A stretch of 64,000 nucleotides of DNA from an uncultured Pseudomonadota bacterium (GTDB lineage: Bacteria; Pseudomonadota; Alphaproteobacteria; RF32; CAG-239), in assembly GCA_902761535.1 (NCBI GenBank), contig CACWKS010000002.1, positions 62,001 to 126,000 on the forward strand. The letters are read 5' to 3'. Position 1 is the first letter of the stretch; the number at the start of each line of letters is the position of its first letter. Positions 1-8,223 of this stretch are shown piece after piece. The position numbers and the translations under genes were made by a program. Below the pieces are notes generated by a model. The model saw only the letters and a program-made list of their open reading frames with translations, was not told the DNA's origin and did not search any database.

Positions 1-9
1 AAAAACAAA

Positions 10-25
10 ATTGTATTTATACAAT
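10..25. promoter_or_regulatory. Putative repressor operator, left copy
   Basis: A perfect 6-4-6 inverted repeat, ATTGTA-TTTA-TACAAT. It has the same half-sites as the operators at 785-800 and 856-871. It lies beyond the 3' end of the repressor gene, so it may control a leftward operon that begins outside the window. Function is inferred from the repeated motif only. Confidence 0.5.
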
Positions 26-48
26 ATTTGTGGATAAGTTAATTGAAT

Positions 49-750
49 TTACAATTTGTGAGTAATGAATATAATGCGACCGCAAACTTTCAATTCGCTG
101 ATATTGTTTACAGTATAGGGACGATAAGAAGAATTATCGGCAATCAGGTCGGCTGATTCGTTAAAAGGATTGATTTGAATTCGTCGCAACAGCAATGTAT
201 TATTAGCTTCTAACAGATAAACTCCATCAGATGTCGCCTTATTGTAAGAAGTATCAATCCATAACATATCATCAGGCATTATGTTTGGCACCATGGCATC
301 ACTAGAATTTTTCGCAATAATAATATTATTAATGTTAGTAAATCCGTAATGTTTAATCATTTGCTCGGAAAAATATTCTTCTCCGATAATATTCTTTTTT
401 GCTGCGTCAAAGTTGCCTCTATAATATCCACCTATATCGATAACTTTTACCTTGTCCGGTATTGTTTGCTCTTTTCCGATACCCAACAATCCTGATAAAG
501 TGTTCAGTTTATCCTGAATTACACTTCCACCGATAGGATAATCGCAAAGTTTTTGTTCGGAAACATCTAAAATTTGAGCCAATTTGTGTCGGGTTTGTTC
601 GTCAAGTCTGCGCGGAGAATGCCGTTTTATAAAATGAAACAGATAAGTTGAATTTTTTCCCAATTGCAAAGATAAGGAATTTAAACTAAATCCTTTATCT
701 TTTACCGTTTCTTCTAAAAAATTTCTTACTTCTTGCAACTTATCGCTCAT
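49..750 (-). CDS. Prophage CI/LexA-type repressor (XRE HTH + S24-like domain), probably non-cleavable
   Basis: A 233-residue phage repressor. The start at 750 is chosen because GGAGA lies 7 bases upstream; the frame stays open to 870 but without a ribosome site. Residues 1-70 form an XRE-type helix-turn-helix, and about residues 100-233 resemble the S24 LexA/CI C-terminal domain, which mediates dimerisation and in cleavable repressors RecA-stimulated self-cleavage. Where the family has G-x-S-M this protein reads SDAM, and where it has V-K-R-L it reads LRRI. By eye, both the catalytic Ser and Lys are replaced (Ala, Arg). It is transcribed leftward, divergent from the late genes, and its own promoter contains a copy of the operator motif, suggesting autoregulation. 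Confidence 0.85.
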   Translation of the reverse strand: MSDKLQEVRNFLEETVKDKGFSLNSLSLQLGKNSTYLFHFIKRHSPRRLDEQTRHKLAQILDVSEQKLCDYPIGGSVIQDKLNTLSGLLGIGKEQTIPDKVKVIDIGGYYRGNFDAAKKNIIGEEYFSEQMIKHYGFTNINNIIIAKNSSDAMVPNIMPDDMLWIDTSYNKATSDGVYLLEANNTLLLRRIQINPFNESADLIADNSSYRPYTVNNISELKVCGRIIFITHKL

Positions 751-779
751 TGTTGTCTCCATTTCAATAACTATGGATA

Positions 780-808
780 ATACTATTGCATTTATACAAC
801 TTTGTAAA
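780..808 (-). promoter_or_regulatory. Leftward repressor promoter with internal operator
   Basis: On the minus strand, TTTACA (803-808) and TAGTAT (780-785) are 17 bases apart, a plausible sigma-70 promoter for the repressor gene. The spacer holds ATTGCA-TTTA-TACAAC (785-800), a near match to the operators at 10-25 and 856-871, which suggests autorepression. Confidence 0.5.
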
Positions 809-836
809 CAGATTTTGATAATTTTTGTAAATATAT

Positions 837-888
837 TTGACTGTGGTTTCCTTTCATTGTAATAATACAATATATTTTACAATGAAAG
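837..888 (+). promoter_or_regulatory. Rightward prophage promoter overlapped by operators
   Basis: TTGACT (837-842) and AATAAT (861-866) are 18 bases apart. The -10 lies inside a perfect 6-4-6 inverted repeat, ATTGTA-ATAA-TACAAT (856-871). A larger perfect inverted repeat surrounds it: CTTTCATTGTA (851-861) and TACAATGAAAG (878-888). Repressor bound here would block the -10 region. Promoter and operator roles are inferred. Confidence 0.55.
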
Positions 889-897
889 GAATATAAA

Positions 898-1368
898 ATG
901 ATAAAAAAAACTCCCCAAAAACAAAAACGAAATAATCAGATTTGCCCACGCAAAACTCTGCTTGAACAATTATATGACAAAGGTTGGCTGGAATATCGTT
1001 CGTCCCCGTATAATAGCGGTGCCAGATTAAAAGCAGGGTTGGATTTAATTTTTAATTATCAAATTCTAAAAAGAGCCAACTTGCACTCAGGATATATATT
1101 CAATACCAAAATTGATAATTCTTCGTCATTAGAATCAAAGATGTACATGGATTCTTTGAATTTTTATCGTCAATGTTTGCGCGCTGTTCCGGCCGAGTTC
1201 TGGCAGGTTGTGCGCCAAGTTTGTTTGGATGAAAAATTGCCTTCTTTTAATCCGAACATCAGTGAACGTCAGCAATCTTATAATAATTATATTTTTCGAA
1301 TCGATTTATGTCGCGGTCTTGATCGTATCATTTTATCACAACTAAAAATAGAAAAAGAAAGAAAATAG
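898..1368 (+). CDS. Small phage protein, possible DUF6456-like
   Basis: A 156-residue basic protein, first gene after the rightward regulatory region, with AGGA 7 bases before the ATG. It has a Lys-rich N-terminus, a segment with SGARLKAGLDLI near residue 40, and a C-terminal helical part ending in an R-x-D-L-C-R-G-L-D-R-I stretch. The order of these segments recalls the DUF6456 domain of small alphaproteobacterial DNA-related proteins, but the match is weak and made from memory. It could equally be an unrelated phage regulator. No catalytic motif is visible. Confidence 0.6.
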   Translation: MIKKTPQKQKRNNQICPRKTLLEQLYDKGWLEYRSSPYNSGARLKAGLDLIFNYQILKRANLHSGYIFNTKIDNSSSLESKMYMDSLNFYRQCLRAVPAEFWQVVRQVCLDEKLPSFNPNISERQQSYNNYIFRIDLCRGLDRIILSQLKIEKERK

Positions 1369-1439
1369 TAATTTTAACTTTACATTTAAAAATTTTTATA
1401 TTAAATTTTACTAAAATTAATTAAAAAAGGACTGAAACC

Positions 1440-1583
1440 ATGGATTTTATAAGATTTTACGCATTAATGTTTTTAGTTTTAAATATATTAAATATGATTA
1501 GAAGCGGATATTTATCCACACACATAATTTTTAGTGTAGCCCTTGAAATTCCTATCATTGGAAGAATTTTTATGTGGTGGTAA
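1440..1583 (+). CDS. Small membrane protein, 47 residues
   Basis: Starts ATG GAT TTT with AGGA 8 bases upstream and ends at TAA 1581-1583. The product is almost entirely hydrophobic, with two likely membrane segments (about residues 5-21 and 28-45) separated by MIRSGYLSTH. It sits between the first phage gene and the terminase genes, in a frame different from the later small terminase. Function unknown; a holin-like or membrane-effector role is possible but not supported by motifs. Confidence 0.45.
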   Translation: MDFIRFYALMFLVLNILNMIRSGYLSTHIIFSVALEIPIIGRIFMWW

Positions 1584-1644
1584 TAATTTTTTTTATTTTC
1601 CATCTCTTGACTTTAGCGTCGGATGGTGTCATAAATATCGGTAT

Positions 1645-1687
1645 GGTGAGAAAGTGGGTAAAGATAAAACTTCCTCACCTTTTTTTA
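1645..1687 (+). terminator. Rho-independent terminator before the packaging genes
   Basis: GGTGAGAAAG pairs with CTTCCTCACC (one mismatch) and is followed by seven T residues. It separates the 1.4-1.6 kb small genes from the terminase operon. Confidence 0.6.
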
Positions 1688-1725
1688 TATCAATTCATCT
1701 TAATTCAATAAAAGGAAATCTACTG

Positions 1726-2130
1726 ATGGGCATGGCTTATCCGGTCAAATATTCTAATGTCTCGGAAATGGAACGTAAAATTGAGCAATATTTTGCTGAA
1801 CGTGCTGATAACAAAGTTGAAATATTTAGCAGCAAAAAAGGGGAAGTGGTAGAGATATCCGAACAAGCACCTTTGCATTTGACCGGCCTTTGTGATTATT
1901 TGGGAATTTCGCAGGAAGATCTCGAAAATTACCAAACCATTCCGGAATTTGCCGAGCTTATCCGACGTGCCAAGAAAAAATGTGAGGCTTATTTGGTTGA
2001 CCAATGTGTTCGTCTTCATAAGGCCGATTTTATTTTAAAAAACAATTTTCCGAAACAATGGCAGGATAATCCCGATAATTTATTGAATGATGAATTGAAA
2101 AAAATTTTGGTCGAGTTTGTTGCCAAGTAA
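1726..2130 (+). CDS. Phage terminase small subunit (gp3-like)
   Basis: A 134-residue DNA-packaging protein that would recognise phage DNA and load the large terminase. The start at 1726 is favoured by AGGA 9 bases upstream; the frame is open to a TTG at 1543, but that stretch overlaps the terminator and does not look coding. The pattern matches P22 gp3-type proteins: an N-terminal helix (EMERKIEQYFAER), TGLCDYLGIS (an HTH-like segment), then helices ending in ADFILKNNFPKQW, close to the family's 'aiFaLKN..gW' signature. It lies 12 bases before the large terminase, the usual order. Confidence 0.8.
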   Translation: MGMAYPVKYSNVSEMERKIEQYFAERADNKVEIFSSKKGEVVEISEQAPLHLTGLCDYLGISQEDLENYQTIPEFAELIRRAKKKCEAYLVDQCVRLHKADFILKNNFPKQWQDNPDNLLNDELKKILVEFVAK

Positions 2131-2142
2131 GGAAACATATTC

Positions 2143-3456
2143 ATGATAAATAACGTTATAACTGCACGTATCCCCGAGGTATTTGCACCGCTGTTGACTT
2201 CTCACTATCGTATAAAATTATATTATGGCGGACGCGGTGGCGGCAAATCTTATGCTTTTGCCGATAGTTTGCTGATTAAAGGACGAATGAGTAAATTATT
2301 GATAGCTTGCCTGCGAGAAGTTCAAGACAGCATCAAAGATTCGGTTTATCGCTTATTATGTGAACGTATATCTTTTTATCATCTGGTTGATTATGAAATC
2401 AGAGAAAATAAAATTATCAATCGTCTCACCGGCAGCGAATTTATCTTCAAAGGTCTTCGCGATACCGATATCCAAAAAATCAAATCATTGGAGGGAGTTG
2501 ATATCGCCTGGATAGAAGAGGGGCAAAGTATATCACAAAAATCTTGGGATATACTTGCTCCGACCATCCGCAAAGAAGGTTCCGAAATATGGATTTCCAT
2601 GAATCGGGAAAATGAAAATGACCCGCTTTGGACGATGTTGGCAGCTCATCCCGACGAACGTACCTTTGTAGCAAAAGTCAATTATTATGATAATCCGTTT
2701 TGTCCTGAAGAATTAAAATTACAGGCACAAAAATGTCAAAAAGAACGTCCCGATGATTATTTGCATATTTGGTTAGGACAACCGCGTAAATCAGGCAGTA
2801 TGCAATTGATTTATCCGGCAATGGTCAGACGTGCTTTTGAGCCTAAAAATATTTTACCTGTTTCGCCCTTGGTAATAGGTTTGGATATTGCTCGTTTCGG
2901 AGATGATCGAACGGTATTTTGTTTGCGTCAAGGTCGTATATGCCACAAGTTTATCACTTTCACTCATCAGGATATAGTCAGTATTGCCGACTATTGTCAG
3001 GTAATGATACGAGACTATAAGCCGGCTAAAGTGTTTTTGGACGCCGGAGGCATAGGTGCCGGTGTTTATGATATTTTGGCATCACGAGGTTTGCGGCGAG
3101 TTGTCCGAGCCGTAAATTTCGGTTCAAGAGCCATCGCCGAAGATCGTTATTGCAATCGTCGTGCCGAAATGTGGGACAATGCCAGAGATTGGTTGTCTTC
3201 GGAATTAGAAGTTCAGTTGGTGCCGAATGAAGAATTATTAAACGAATTGTGTTCGGTTAATAAGGCATATGACAGTAAAGGACGTTTGCTTTTGGAAAGT
3301 AAAGACGAAATAAAAAAACGTTTGGGACGTTCTCCCGATTTGGCTGATGCTTTTGTTTTGACTTTTGCCGAACCGGTTTGTGAGCAGGCTCCTCCTCCGC
3401 CTGTTTGCAGTATTGAAAAATTATTTTCCGACGACCATAGCGGAGGAAAATGGTAA
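2143..3456 (+). CDS. Phage terminase large subunit (packaging ATPase/nuclease)
   Basis: A 437-residue motor that cuts and pumps phage DNA into the prohead. Walker A is GGRGGGKS (residues 29-36) and Walker B lies in DIAWIEEG (about 120). The C-terminal RNase H-fold nuclease has its acidic residues in GLDIARFGDD (about 246-255), FLDAGG (about 300) and DLADAF (about 400). Length and motifs fit PBSX/Terminase_3-type large subunits. It follows the small subunit closely and is followed by a terminator-like hairpin. Confidence 0.95.
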   Translation: MINNVITARIPEVFAPLLTSHYRIKLYYGGRGGGKSYAFADSLLIKGRMSKLLIACLREVQDSIKDSVYRLLCERISFYHLVDYEIRENKIINRLTGSEFIFKGLRDTDIQKIKSLEGVDIAWIEEGQSISQKSWDILAPTIRKEGSEIWISMNRENENDPLWTMLAAHPDERTFVAKVNYYDNPFCPEELKLQAQKCQKERPDDYLHIWLGQPRKSGSMQLIYPAMVRRAFEPKNILPVSPLVIGLDIARFGDDRTVFCLRQGRICHKFITFTHQDIVSIADYCQVMIRDYKPAKVFLDAGGIGAGVYDILASRGLRRVVRAVNFGSRAIAEDRYCNRRAEMWDNARDWLSSELEVQLVPNEELLNELCSVNKAYDSKGRLLLESKDEIKKRLGRSPDLADAFVLTFAEPVCEQAPPPPVCSIEKLFSDDHSGGKW

Positions 3457-3462
3457 AGCAGG

Positions 3463-3495
3463 GCGCTTCTTGGTTTTTGGGAAGCGTCATTTTTT
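3463..3495 (+). terminator. Hairpin with T-run after the large terminase
   Basis: CGCTTC (3464-3469) pairs with GAAGCG (3481-3486), extended by wobble pairs, and is followed by CATTTTTT. It could trim or attenuate transcription between terminase and head genes. Confidence 0.5.
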
Positions 3496-3520
3496 AACTC
3501 AATAACCAAAGGAAAAAATA

Positions 3521-3769
3521 ATGATAAAAGCTATTGCTGATCGGGTTTTGGTTCGTCTGGAAGATGAAACAAAGCCTGATCACTTAATTATTGATACGCC
3601 TTTTGCTGCTCGCACTATTGGCAGAGTAGAAAGCATAGGCGAGCGTGTCACTTTAGTAAAGAAAGGCGACAAAGTTTTATTCCATATCTTTGATGAATTG
3701 CCTTCACCGGATAAAGATGTGGTTGTTTTACGAGAAAATTCAATTTTAGGAGTATTCACTGATGAATGA
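3521..3769 (+). CDS. Phage-encoded GroES-like co-chaperonin
   Basis: An 82-residue protein with the Cpn10 pattern: an opening I-A-D-R-V-L-V-R-L strand, then an apparent mobile loop with a hydrophobic LII (about 22-24) in the place of the GroES IVL tripeptide, G-R-V-E-S-I-G, GDKVLFH, and a closing ENSILGVF like GroES ESDILAIV. Such proteins cap the host GroEL and help fold the capsid protein, as known for T4 gp31. It lies between terminase and portal; its last codons overlap the portal start by 8 bases, so it is co-translated with head genes. Confidence 0.8.
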   Translation: MIKAIADRVLVRLEDETKPDHLIIDTPFAARTIGRVESIGERVTLVKKGDKVLFHIFDELPSPDKDVVVLRENSILGVFTDE

Positions 3770-5522
3770 TAATACAAATTATAATATCGAAAGCGATATA
3801 AAAAACTGGTTTTCAAAAATCAGCAAAGCTGAACAGCATTACCGAGATTACCACGAAATCATCAAAAAGATTCGCAGTTACTATCGGGGTGATATCAAAA
3901 ATGATAAACAAAATATTTTCTGGTCATCAATTGAAACATTGAAACCGTTTTTATATTTCAAACAACCCAAACCTTATATAGAACGTAAAGATAAATCATC
4001 TGACAAAGCCCAAAATTATGCTTGTATGATTTTGGAAAATGCACTTGATTGGGATTTGGAACAATTCGATTTTGATAGTACTGTAAAATATGCACGCAAT
4101 GATTTTTTGCTCACCGGTTGCGGTTTGGTTATCGAAAGATATCACCCTCATTTCGGTATTGTTTATAATCAACGGCAAGAACCGTTGGAAATTAAAATTG
4201 ATGAACAGGTAAATACCGAATATGTTGATCCGCTTAATTTTATTGCTGATTCCGAAAAGGTGGGAATTTGGGAAGATTGTTCTTGGTTTGCCATTAAACA
4301 ATATATGACTTTTAATGAAGTGATTGAAGCTTTCGGAAACGATATCACTCAAGGTTATCTGCCCACAGCCTCAGATAATTCAAAGACTATTGAGATTTTT
4401 GAAATATGGGATAAAACCACTCGCCGAGTTTTATATTTGAGCAGACAGTTTCCCCATCGTTTTCTTAAGGTAATAGAAGGAGGTTTGGGATTGGATAATT
4501 TTTATCCTTTACCTAAACCGATTTTTGCTACCACCACTAATGACAGCATTATTCCCGTTCCTGATTATATGCAAATAAAACCTTTGCTTGATGAACTTGA
4601 CGGAGTCACCGCCCGCATGGAAAAAACCATGAAAGCCATTAAGGTTTCAGGTTGTTATGATAATGCTTTTCCCGAGCTGGCTTCTATATTAAATAAAGAA
4701 GTAACTTTGGTAAGTGTATCCGATTTTGATCGTCTTAAATCAGCCGGCGGTATCAGAAATATAGTGGACTTTATGCCGATAGAACAATATGTTAATGCTT
4801 TGCAGGCTTTAGCGGTCCGTCGCAAAGATATTATTGACGCAATTTATGAAATTACCGGAGTATCCGACATTATGCGTGGAACTTCTCGTGTCGGAGAAAC
4901 GGCAACTGCAATAACGCAAAAAACCAATTTCGGAACATTGCGTAATCAGGATCGGCAAAATGATATGCAACGTTTTATCAACGATATCTTTAAAATTAAG
5001 GCAGAAATAATTTGCGAACAGTTTTCGACTGAAAAACTTTTATCGTTTTTACCGCTATCGGAACGCAATACTCCCGAAGCATCTGCCGCTGTTGAAATAC
5101 TCAAACAAGACCGCTTACGCGGTATGATTTTGGGAGTGGAAAGTGACAGTTTCGGTTCGGCTGCGGAAACATTGAAGAATAATAATCTGGCGGTAAATTC
5201 TATCCACACACTTATCAGTCAGGCTTTTGATATAGTAAGTCAACAACCTTTGTTGCTTGATTTGTATCGTCAAATGATAGCTTCATTAACTGTATCCATG
5301 CCCAATGCCCGCCAGTATGAAAGTGTATTAAATCATTGCTTTGATAAGATTGCAGATGAATTTAATCAACCTGATGCACCCGTATCACCTATCAGTTTAC
5401 AGCAGCAAATTATCAACACGCAAAATCAAAAAGCTTTAGCTGACTATGCTTTGAAAAAAGAGCAAAACGATCTTAAACGTATGGAACTTATGCTCAAATA
5501 TAATTCCGATAAAAAGGATTAA
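3762..5522 (+). CDS. Phage portal protein
   Basis: A 586-residue protein in the portal position, overlapping the GroES-like gene. The portal forms the dodecameric ring at one capsid vertex through which DNA enters and leaves. Supporting features are its length, an early Y-R-G-D and I-E-T-L-K-P segment, VDPLNFIADSE near residue 150, a central helical portion around residues 280-400 containing ITGVSDIMRGTSR and the following ETATAI, and a helical, charged C-terminus. This matches the portal family of short-tailed phages. Assignment rests on position and pattern; there is no catalytic motif. Confidence 0.85.
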   Translation: MNDNTNYNIESDIKNWFSKISKAEQHYRDYHEIIKKIRSYYRGDIKNDKQNIFWSSIETLKPFLYFKQPKPYIERKDKSSDKAQNYACMILENALDWDLEQFDFDSTVKYARNDFLLTGCGLVIERYHPHFGIVYNQRQEPLEIKIDEQVNTEYVDPLNFIADSEKVGIWEDCSWFAIKQYMTFNEVIEAFGNDITQGYLPTASDNSKTIEIFEIWDKTTRRVLYLSRQFPHRFLKVIEGGLGLDNFYPLPKPIFATTTNDSIIPVPDYMQIKPLLDELDGVTARMEKTMKAIKVSGCYDNAFPELASILNKEVTLVSVSDFDRLKSAGGIRNIVDFMPIEQYVNALQALAVRRKDIIDAIYEITGVSDIMRGTSRVGETATAITQKTNFGTLRNQDRQNDMQRFINDIFKIKAEIICEQFSTEKLLSFLPLSERNTPEASAAVEILKQDRLRGMILGVESDSFGSAAETLKNNNLAVNSIHTLISQAFDIVSQQPLLLDLYRQMIASLTVSMPNARQYESVLNHCFDKIADEFNQPDAPVSPISLQQQIINTQNQKALADYALKKEQNDLKRMELMLKYNSDKKD

Positions 5523-5527
5523 TTCGA

Positions 5528-5758
5528 ATGACTTATTTTTCACAAAATTTTTCGGCGGAAGTAACTCTGCCGGATGGAAGTGTCGCAACCTCGGCATCTG
5601 AGATTGACCACTTCTTAAAGGCCAATAATTTGGCCTCGGCTTCCGATTATTCTAAAGAATATCTGCAGAATATTCGGCAGCTTCAAGAAAAACATCGGCG
5701 TGAAGCAGTTTTCGCCGAGTTAATTCAACAATATAAAAAAAGGATATGGAATGACTAA
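5528..5758 (+). CDS. Small phage head-region protein
   Basis: A 76-residue hypothetical protein, 5 bases after the portal gene and overlapping the next gene by 8 bases. It has a short beta-like N-terminus (FSAEVTLPDGS) and a charged helical C-terminus rich in Gln, Lys and Arg. The tight spacing argues it is a real translated member of the head operon. No family recognised. Confidence 0.65.
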   Translation: MTYFSQNFSAEVTLPDGSVATSASEIDHFLKANNLASASDYSKEYLQNIRQLQEKHRREAVFAELIQQYKKRIWND

Positions 5759-6527
5759 AGATAATATCGAACTCAAAGATGAATCCCCGATGTCTGACGA
5801 CAAAGGGGATTTTTTAGTACCCCCTTCAGGGTATGATAAAGATATTGCAAAAACTTTTGCCGATTTGCCTTATCCGTGGCGCCGTTATTTAAGTGCCCGT
5901 GAGGAAGAAATCGATAAAGGTTTTTGCGATTTGCGCTCTCGAATTGCCATGTATAAGTGGTTGGAAAACACTTATGAAACAATGGCTTCCGAGTTGCGCA
6001 AAGATGGTATTGCCTCACAGGATGATTGGTTGCACAAACTGATAAATGTTGAAAAGCAACTTCGTACAGCTCCTCAGGCAGCCATCAAAATGTTGGCCGA
6101 AAGTTACGGTGTTATAACACCGATTGCCGCTTCGGAATATCCCGATAAAAATTTTAACAATATTTGGTCTGCCAAGCTTGTTGAAAAACAAATTCAGGAT
6201 TTTGCTGACGGCAAAGATGAAACCGGTCAGCTCAAGCATCCTTTTTATCAGGATGTTGTAAAAGATATGTATCATCTCTTAAAGACCGGAACGGCAAACA
6301 ATCTCGAAGACGCTTATGATATGGCGGTTTGGCTTAATAAAGCAACCAGATCCAAAATGATTGCTCAAAATGTTGATTCTGATTTGCAAAACAAAAGCAA
6401 AGAAGCTCAAAAAGCCAAAACAGCTTCTTTTACCGTATCCGGCAAAGCAGAGCCTGATTACAAAAAAATGAGCCTTCGCGAAGAACTTGAACATCGGTTT
6501 GCCGCACTTGGCTTAAATGATGAATAA
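5751..6527 (+). CDS. Putative scaffolding protein
   Basis: A 258-residue, highly charged, predicted helical protein lying directly between portal and major capsid, where scaffolding proteins of short-tailed phages sit. It has an acidic N-terminus, a YPWRRYLSAREEEID segment near residues 42-56, and an Ala/Lys-rich C-terminal tail with a charged terminal helix (LREELEHRF), as is common in scaffolds. The role is inferred from position and composition, not from a recognised domain. Confidence 0.6.
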   Translation: MTKDNIELKDESPMSDDKGDFLVPPSGYDKDIAKTFADLPYPWRRYLSAREEEIDKGFCDLRSRIAMYKWLENTYETMASELRKDGIASQDDWLHKLINVEKQLRTAPQAAIKMLAESYGVITPIAASEYPDKNFNNIWSAKLVEKQIQDFADGKDETGQLKHPFYQDVVKDMYHLLKTGTANNLEDAYDMAVWLNKATRSKMIAQNVDSDLQNKSKEAQKAKTASFTVSGKAEPDYKKMSLREELEHRFAALGLNDE

Positions 6528-6550
6528 AATTTTAGAAAGGAAAAATAAAT

Positions 6551-7579
6551 ATGCCTAATTTAGATTATAACGAAGTTTTTAGTACAACTTTGGAATCTCG
6601 TACTGCGCAAATGGCAGACAATATGTCAAAAAACAATGCTTTGTTGCGCAAGTTACAAGAAAAAAATAAAATTCGCCCGATTTCCGGCGGTTCCAAAATT
6701 TTGGAAGAATTGGAATACGGCGAAGGAGATGTTGTATGGTATTCCGGTTACGATACCATAACTTATACTCCCAAACAACTATTTACCGCTGCTGAATATG
6801 CCATCAAATTGGCAGCCGTTCCCGTAGCTATCTCCGGTGAAGATTTGTTGAAGAATTCCGGTTCGGCTCAGGTTATAGATTTGTTGGAAAAACGTATAAC
6901 CAATGCCGAAAAGACCATGGCTAACCAGTTAGCTTATGCCATGTATGGCGATGGAACTTCTTCCAACGGAAAATCAATCGGCGGTTTGAGATTGTTGGTT
7001 GCCGATGATCCGACCACCGGTACTGTCGGAAATATCAATCGTGCCACCAGCGGCAACGAATTTTGGCGTAACCAATCTTTGAGTGTAAACAATGTATCCA
7101 AGAGCAATATTTTGGAAAAAATGAATGCTTTGTATTTGTCCTGCACTCGCGGCAGTGATAAACCGGATTTGATTGTTGCCGACAATAATTTCTATACGGC
7201 ATTTGAAGCAGCATTGCAAGACGGACAACGTTTCTTAAATCCGAGCTTGGCAGAATCAGGTTTCAGCACCCTTCGCTTCAAAGGAGCAGATGTTGTATTT
7301 GACGGAGGTCAAAACGGATATTGTCCGGAGAATCACATGTATTTCTTGAATACCGATTACTTATATCTGCGTCCCCACAAAGATCGCAATATGAAGGTAA
7401 TTGACGGTAGTCGTTTAGCGGTAAATCAGGATGCAATGTATCGCATCATCGGTTGGGCAGGTAATATGACTATGTCAAATGCTGCTCTGCAAGGTGTATT
7501 GGTAAATGTTCCTGATACAACCGAAGCGTCAAATGATAATCAGTCTTCGGAAGGGGAAACAGCCGGCAGCGGTCAATAA
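6551..7579 (+). CDS. Major capsid protein (HK97-fold type)
   Basis: A 342-residue capsid subunit with a strong leader (AGAAAGGAAAAATAAAT) before ATG. Family-like segments are VVWYSGYDTITYTP, AAEYAIKLAAVPVAISGED, a helical spine around 110-130, YGDGTSSNGKSIGGL (about 137-151) and GNEFWRN (about 168-174). These match a capsid family widespread in podovirus-type prophages. The short Ser/Glu/Gly-rich C-terminus looks flexible. A strong hairpin follows the gene. Confidence 0.9.
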   Translation: MPNLDYNEVFSTTLESRTAQMADNMSKNNALLRKLQEKNKIRPISGGSKILEELEYGEGDVVWYSGYDTITYTPKQLFTAAEYAIKLAAVPVAISGEDLLKNSGSAQVIDLLEKRITNAEKTMANQLAYAMYGDGTSSNGKSIGGLRLLVADDPTTGTVGNINRATSGNEFWRNQSLSVNNVSKSNILEKMNALYLSCTRGSDKPDLIVADNNFYTAFEAALQDGQRFLNPSLAESGFSTLRFKGADVVFDGGQNGYCPENHMYFLNTDYLYLRPHKDRNMKVIDGSRLAVNQDAMYRIIGWAGNMTMSNAALQGVLVNVPDTTEASNDNQSSEGETAGSGQ

Positions 7580-7597
7580 TTTTATTATAACTTAAAG

Positions 7598-7640
7598 CGG
7601 ACAGAGGCACTTATTACAAGTTGCCTCTGTCTGTTTATTA
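7598..7640 (+). terminator. Terminator after major capsid gene
   Basis: GACAGAGGCA (7600-7609) pairs perfectly with TGCCTCTGTC (7622-7631), extendable to 12 pairs with a G-U, loop of 12. The following T-run is weak (TTTATTA), so it may act as a partial terminator or mRNA 3' stabiliser for capsid messages. Confidence 0.6.
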
Positions 7641-7656
7641 CAACAGGAGAATAAAA

Positions 7657-8223
7657 ATGGATTTTGATACCTACCAAAAATTAATTGACCAAAACAAGAA
7701 TCATCTTGATGACGGCGTAGCAGCTCGATTTTATGATCGTGCAGTCAAAAGCGGTGAACTTGACAGCAACGGAATTCCCAAATTTTGCATTGTCTGTTAT
7801 TGTGAAATTCGCATCAAAGACAACACAACCGAAATTTTTGATCAGCCGGCAACTCCGGACAAAATTAGGCGTTTTCCCGTGGAATATGCTCGTTACCAGC
7901 TTTCCAAAAAACAAGTTAAAGACGGCCATCCTTTGGAAAATTTTGCCTTTCTGTCATTAAGTGAAATAGAAAGTTGCAAATATCACGGCATATTTACCCT
8001 CGAAGCTCTTGCCGAGTTATCCGATGATCGGGTTCGCGATTTGAAGTTATCCGAAGAACGACAAATTGCCCGTAATTTTTTGGCTCAAAATCGTTTGGTC
8101 AAACAAAGCGAAACAATAGCTGAAATTAAGCAAAATTATGAGCAACGGATTGCTGTGCTGAATAAAGAAATCGAGCAATTAAAAAATAATGTTGCAACAT
8201 TGCCAAGGAGAAGAAAAAAATGA
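7657..8223 (+). CDS. Phage virion-associated hypothetical protein
   Basis: A 188-residue protein. The ATG at 7657 follows AGGAGA and is preferred over a TTG at 7621 that lies inside the capsid terminator. It has an N-terminal part (residues 1-70), a central FPVEYARYQ...G-H-P-L-E-N segment followed by helices recalling helix-hairpin-helix-like motifs (FTLEALAELSDDRVRDL), and a C-terminal coiled coil (about 150-180) ending in a basic RRRKK tail. Similar proteins occur downstream of capsid genes in podoviruses, but the function is unknown. It overlaps the next gene by 4 bases. Confidence 0.7.
   Translation: MDFDTYQKLIDQNKNHLDDGVAARFYDRAVKSGELDSNGIPKFCIVCYCEIRIKDNTTEIFDQPATPDKIRRFPVEYARYQLSKKQVKDGHPLENFAFLSLSEIESCKYHGIFTLEALAELSDDRVRDLKLSEERQIARNFLAQNRLVKQSETIAEIKQNYEQRIAVLNKEIEQLKNNVATLPRRRKK

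Noticed and set aside
1543..1725. Extension of the small terminase to a TTG at 1543
   Set aside because: The stretch overlaps a rho-independent terminator and a separate 47-codon membrane ORF, and the ATG at 1726 has a good ribosome site.
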